A DNA stretch of 26,764 nt from an uncultured Hungatella sp. (GTDB lineage: Bacteria > Bacillota > Clostridia > Lachnospirales > Lachnospiraceae), in contig CAJUJV010000032.1 of NCBI GenBank assembly GCA_910586845.1, positions 14,068-40,831 on the forward strand. Reading direction: 5' to 3'. The translations under genes were made by a program, and so were the position numbers. The notes beneath the pieces are model-generated. The model did no database searches and had not been told where the DNA came from. It saw nothing but the letters and a program-made list of their open reading frames with translations. Shown here one piece after another: positions 24,964-26,764 of this stretch (positions are counted from its first letter, which is position 1; each line of letters begins with the position of its first letter).

Positions 24964-25697
24964 TTGAAACGCAAGGCTGTCTGTGTGCCAGACCAGGTTT
25001 CCCCCGGATACCAGTCCATTTTTTCTGACATATTTGGCAGAACTTCTAAAGAAATCCTCCTCCAGTTCTCTTCGCTGATTGATTTTGAGTCGGTTCCATC
25101 GGAAACCCTTGCGGAATTGCTGACAAAACTCAGCCGGCAAAAATCGGCTCCGCAAAAGCGGAACAGTTAAAATCCGCTGCATCCAGCTCTTTTCGCATTA
25201 CTTTTGCCAAAGGCAGCTTCACCTTCCAACTCAAAGCATTGATTGAGCAGATTTCCTTTATTGAAAAACAGGTAAAGGAAACGGAATCTGAAATCGCTGG
25301 TATCATGGAAAAATTGGAATCCCCCATTACTTCTATTACCAGTATTGGCAGTATCACGGGCGCAGCCATTATCAGCGAAATAGGTGATATCTCTAAATTT
25401 GGCAATCCCAGAAAATTGGCAGCATTTGCTGGCCTGAATGCCACTGTCACACAATCCGGCGAATTTGAGGCGGCCCACAATATAATAAGCAAACGCAGGT
25501 CACCATACCTGCGGAAAGCCATTTCCCAAGCCGCTCTGGTCGTCTTCTTTAAAGATCCTGTATTAAGTGCCTATTACCAGAAGAAGAAAACGGAAGGCAA
25601 ACACCATTTGACATGCGTTGACGCTGTTGCCAGATAAATGTGTAACATCATTTACACTGTCCTAAAAAACAACCAGCCTTACATTCCAAAAGCATAA
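24964..25697 (+). mobile_element. IS110-family transposase remnant
   Basis: Plus-strand pieces of an IS110/IS116/IS902 transposase. The first frame has SIFSDIFGRTSKEILLQF and LAELLTKLSRQ, then shifts near 25165. The second reads AEQLKSAASSSFRITFAKG, then SIGSITGAAIISEIGDISKF and KLAAFAGLNATVTQSGEF, including the probable catalytic Ser of QSG. An in-frame TAA at 25635-25637 interrupts VDAVAR; the natural end MCNIIYTVLKNNQPYIPKA continues to TAA at 25695-25697. The N-terminal DEDD nuclease domain and left end are missing. It abuts the IS66 remnant at about 24963. Confidence 0.8.
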
Positions 25698-25834
25698 ATC
25701 CCTGTCCATTCTATTTTGACTTGCCTGAGAGCAGGCTTTGTTGTCGTACCCTTTTTTGCCATGAAATTTCTTTTTGCTTTTTTCAATTATTTACTTACTT
25801 TTAATAGTTGGTCTCTCTGACAAAGGTTGTATGA

Positions 25835-26655
25835 GAATCACCCCTGCACTTGCAGGGAACACGCTTTTATGGTGGAAATATTTATGTCTGGCGCAGGATC
25901 ACCCCTGTATCCGCAGGGAACACTTCGCAAAGGCTCCGTGCGTGACGGCGTTTTTAGGATCACCCCTGCATCCGCAGGGAACACTCCTGACCCTACAGGC
26001 TCCCCGTCTTCGTTTGAGGATCACCCCTGCATCCGCAGGGAACACCGGACGGCAACATAAAAAGATCAATGGAAGCCAGGATCACCCCTGCATCCGCAGG
26101 GAACACGCAGCCGGAACACAGCCGTAACGGCGGACCGCAGGATCACCCCTGCATCCGCAGGGAACACCTTTATCCGGATTTTTAAGACTGCGTGATGAGG
26201 GGATCACCCCTGCATCCGCAGGGAACACGGACCGTGTCCGTCAGGTAATCATCGGAGAACGGGATCACCCCTGCATCCGCAGGGAACACTGTTGGCTCCG
26301 AAATGTCCACCGTTTTTACGCAGGATCACCCCTGCATCCGCAGGGAACACTCTTTTCGAATTCGTACAGAATTCCCTTTCGAAGGATCACCCCTGCATCC
26401 GCAGGGAACACCCGTAAAGGAAAAGACCTATGCAGAAATGACCAGGATCACCCCTGCATCCGCAGGGAACACTAAAAGCCGCCTGCAAACAGCAGGGAGT
26501 GACCAGGATCACCCCTGCATCCGCAGGGAACACTTTTAAATGTCATATTTTTTGACTCAAATGTCAGGATCACCCCTGCATCCGCAGGGAACACACCAAC
26601 TGATTAGGAGCTGATTGCAGGATTATAGGATCACCCCTGCATCCGCAGGGAACAC
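25835..26655 (-). CRISPR. CRISPR array, type I-E-like, 14 repeats and 13 spacers
   Basis: A 28-base repeat (plus strand begins GGATCACCCC and ends CAGGGAACAC) recurs every 61 bases at 25835, 25896, 25957, 26018, 26079, 26140, 26201, 26262, 26323, 26384, 26445, 26506, 26567 and 26628, so all 13 spacers are 33 bases. Repeats 3-14 are identical. The first has four changes and the second one, marking the left as the old end. Read on the minus strand the repeat starts GTGTTCCCTGC and ends GGGGTGATCC, with a CCCTGC/GCAGGG hairpin, as in type I-E arrays; transcription is therefore probably on the minus strand. No cas gene is in the window, and none lies to the left. Confidence 0.97.
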
Positions 26656-26764
26656 ACTAAAAAAACAGCGAAAATATCGGGATTTCTCCATCCCAAATCA
26701 TCACAATTTATTTACTCAAACTTCGCACATAGATTTTAGCTATGCACCTTGAAAATTCAATATC
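26656..26764 (-). promoter_or_regulatory. Probable CRISPR leader (partial)
   Basis: AT-rich DNA beyond the newest-looking repeat. It contains GGGAT/ATCCC (around 26679-26695) and CATAG/CTATG (around 26728-26744) inverted repeats and no gene. Its place next to perfect repeats, opposite the degenerate end, supports a leader. It is cut by the window end. Confidence 0.6.

Noticed and set aside
25723..25740. GCCTG-AGAG-CAGGC hairpin left of the CRISPR array as a terminator
   Set aside because: Stem of only five bases with a poor T-run.
25774..26539. Open frames across the CRISPR array with recurring ITPASAGN peptides
   Set aside because: They are translations of the repeat itself, with no ribosome-binding site or homology.
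25835..26655. Self-targeting spacers against this window
   Set aside because: By eye no spacer matches other parts of the window; a full search was not possible.

Overview
The window looks like chromosomal DNA from an anaerobic Firmicute of the class Clostridia, most likely Lachnospiraceae-like. The grounds are a six-subunit rnfCDGEAB operon, codY, the comM-dprA-topA-codY neighbourhood, a LicT/PTS operon and strong AGGAGG ribosome-binding sites. Species cannot be named from sequence alone. Almost every gene lies on the minus strand.

Layout, left to right. 64-1329: TPR lipoprotein. 1474-6550: complete Rnf operon with its own promoter and a terminator. 6779-7564: codY with a promoter and a possible CodY box. 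7701-12421: topA, a frameshifted dprA, and comM. 12562-14690: a radical-SAM DNA-repair-type protein (intact) and its DUF4130 partner (frameshifted), downstream of a promoter bracketed by two LexA-type boxes. 14884-19033: a decayed carbohydrate locus (heparinase II/III-type lyase, TRAP transporter DctPQM, divergent LacI regulator) in which every gene is broken. 19132-20151: galE. 20407-23538: a GlcNAc-type PTS operon (licT, IIA, HPr paralogue, IIBC) with a RAT/terminator attenuator and promoter. 23749-24546: secreted PepSY protein. 24686-25697: remnants of an IS66 and an IS110 element. 25835-26655: a 14-repeat CRISPR array of type I-E character, with an AT-rich probable leader running off the right end. 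No cas gene is in the window.

How the genes work together. Rnf couples ferredoxin:NAD+ oxidoreduction to ion pumping. CodY reads GTP and branched-chain amino acids. The PTS operon imports and phosphorylates an amino sugar or glucose, and is probably switched on when LicT binds the RAT. The radical-SAM/DUF4130 pair appears to be under SOS control, which fits a DNA-repair role. The lyase/TRAP/LacI cluster would have handled a uronate-containing polysaccharide but is no longer functional; one deletion across its divergent promoter seems to have removed the 5' ends of both dctP and lacI.

The most interesting items are the LexA-bracketed promoter, a structured repeat in two copies (about 14.8 and 20.2 kb), an HPr paralogue with Asn in place of Ser46, the cysteine-bearing tail on RnfE, and the first-base bias of the CRISPR spacers. 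No tRNA or rRNA gene was seen.
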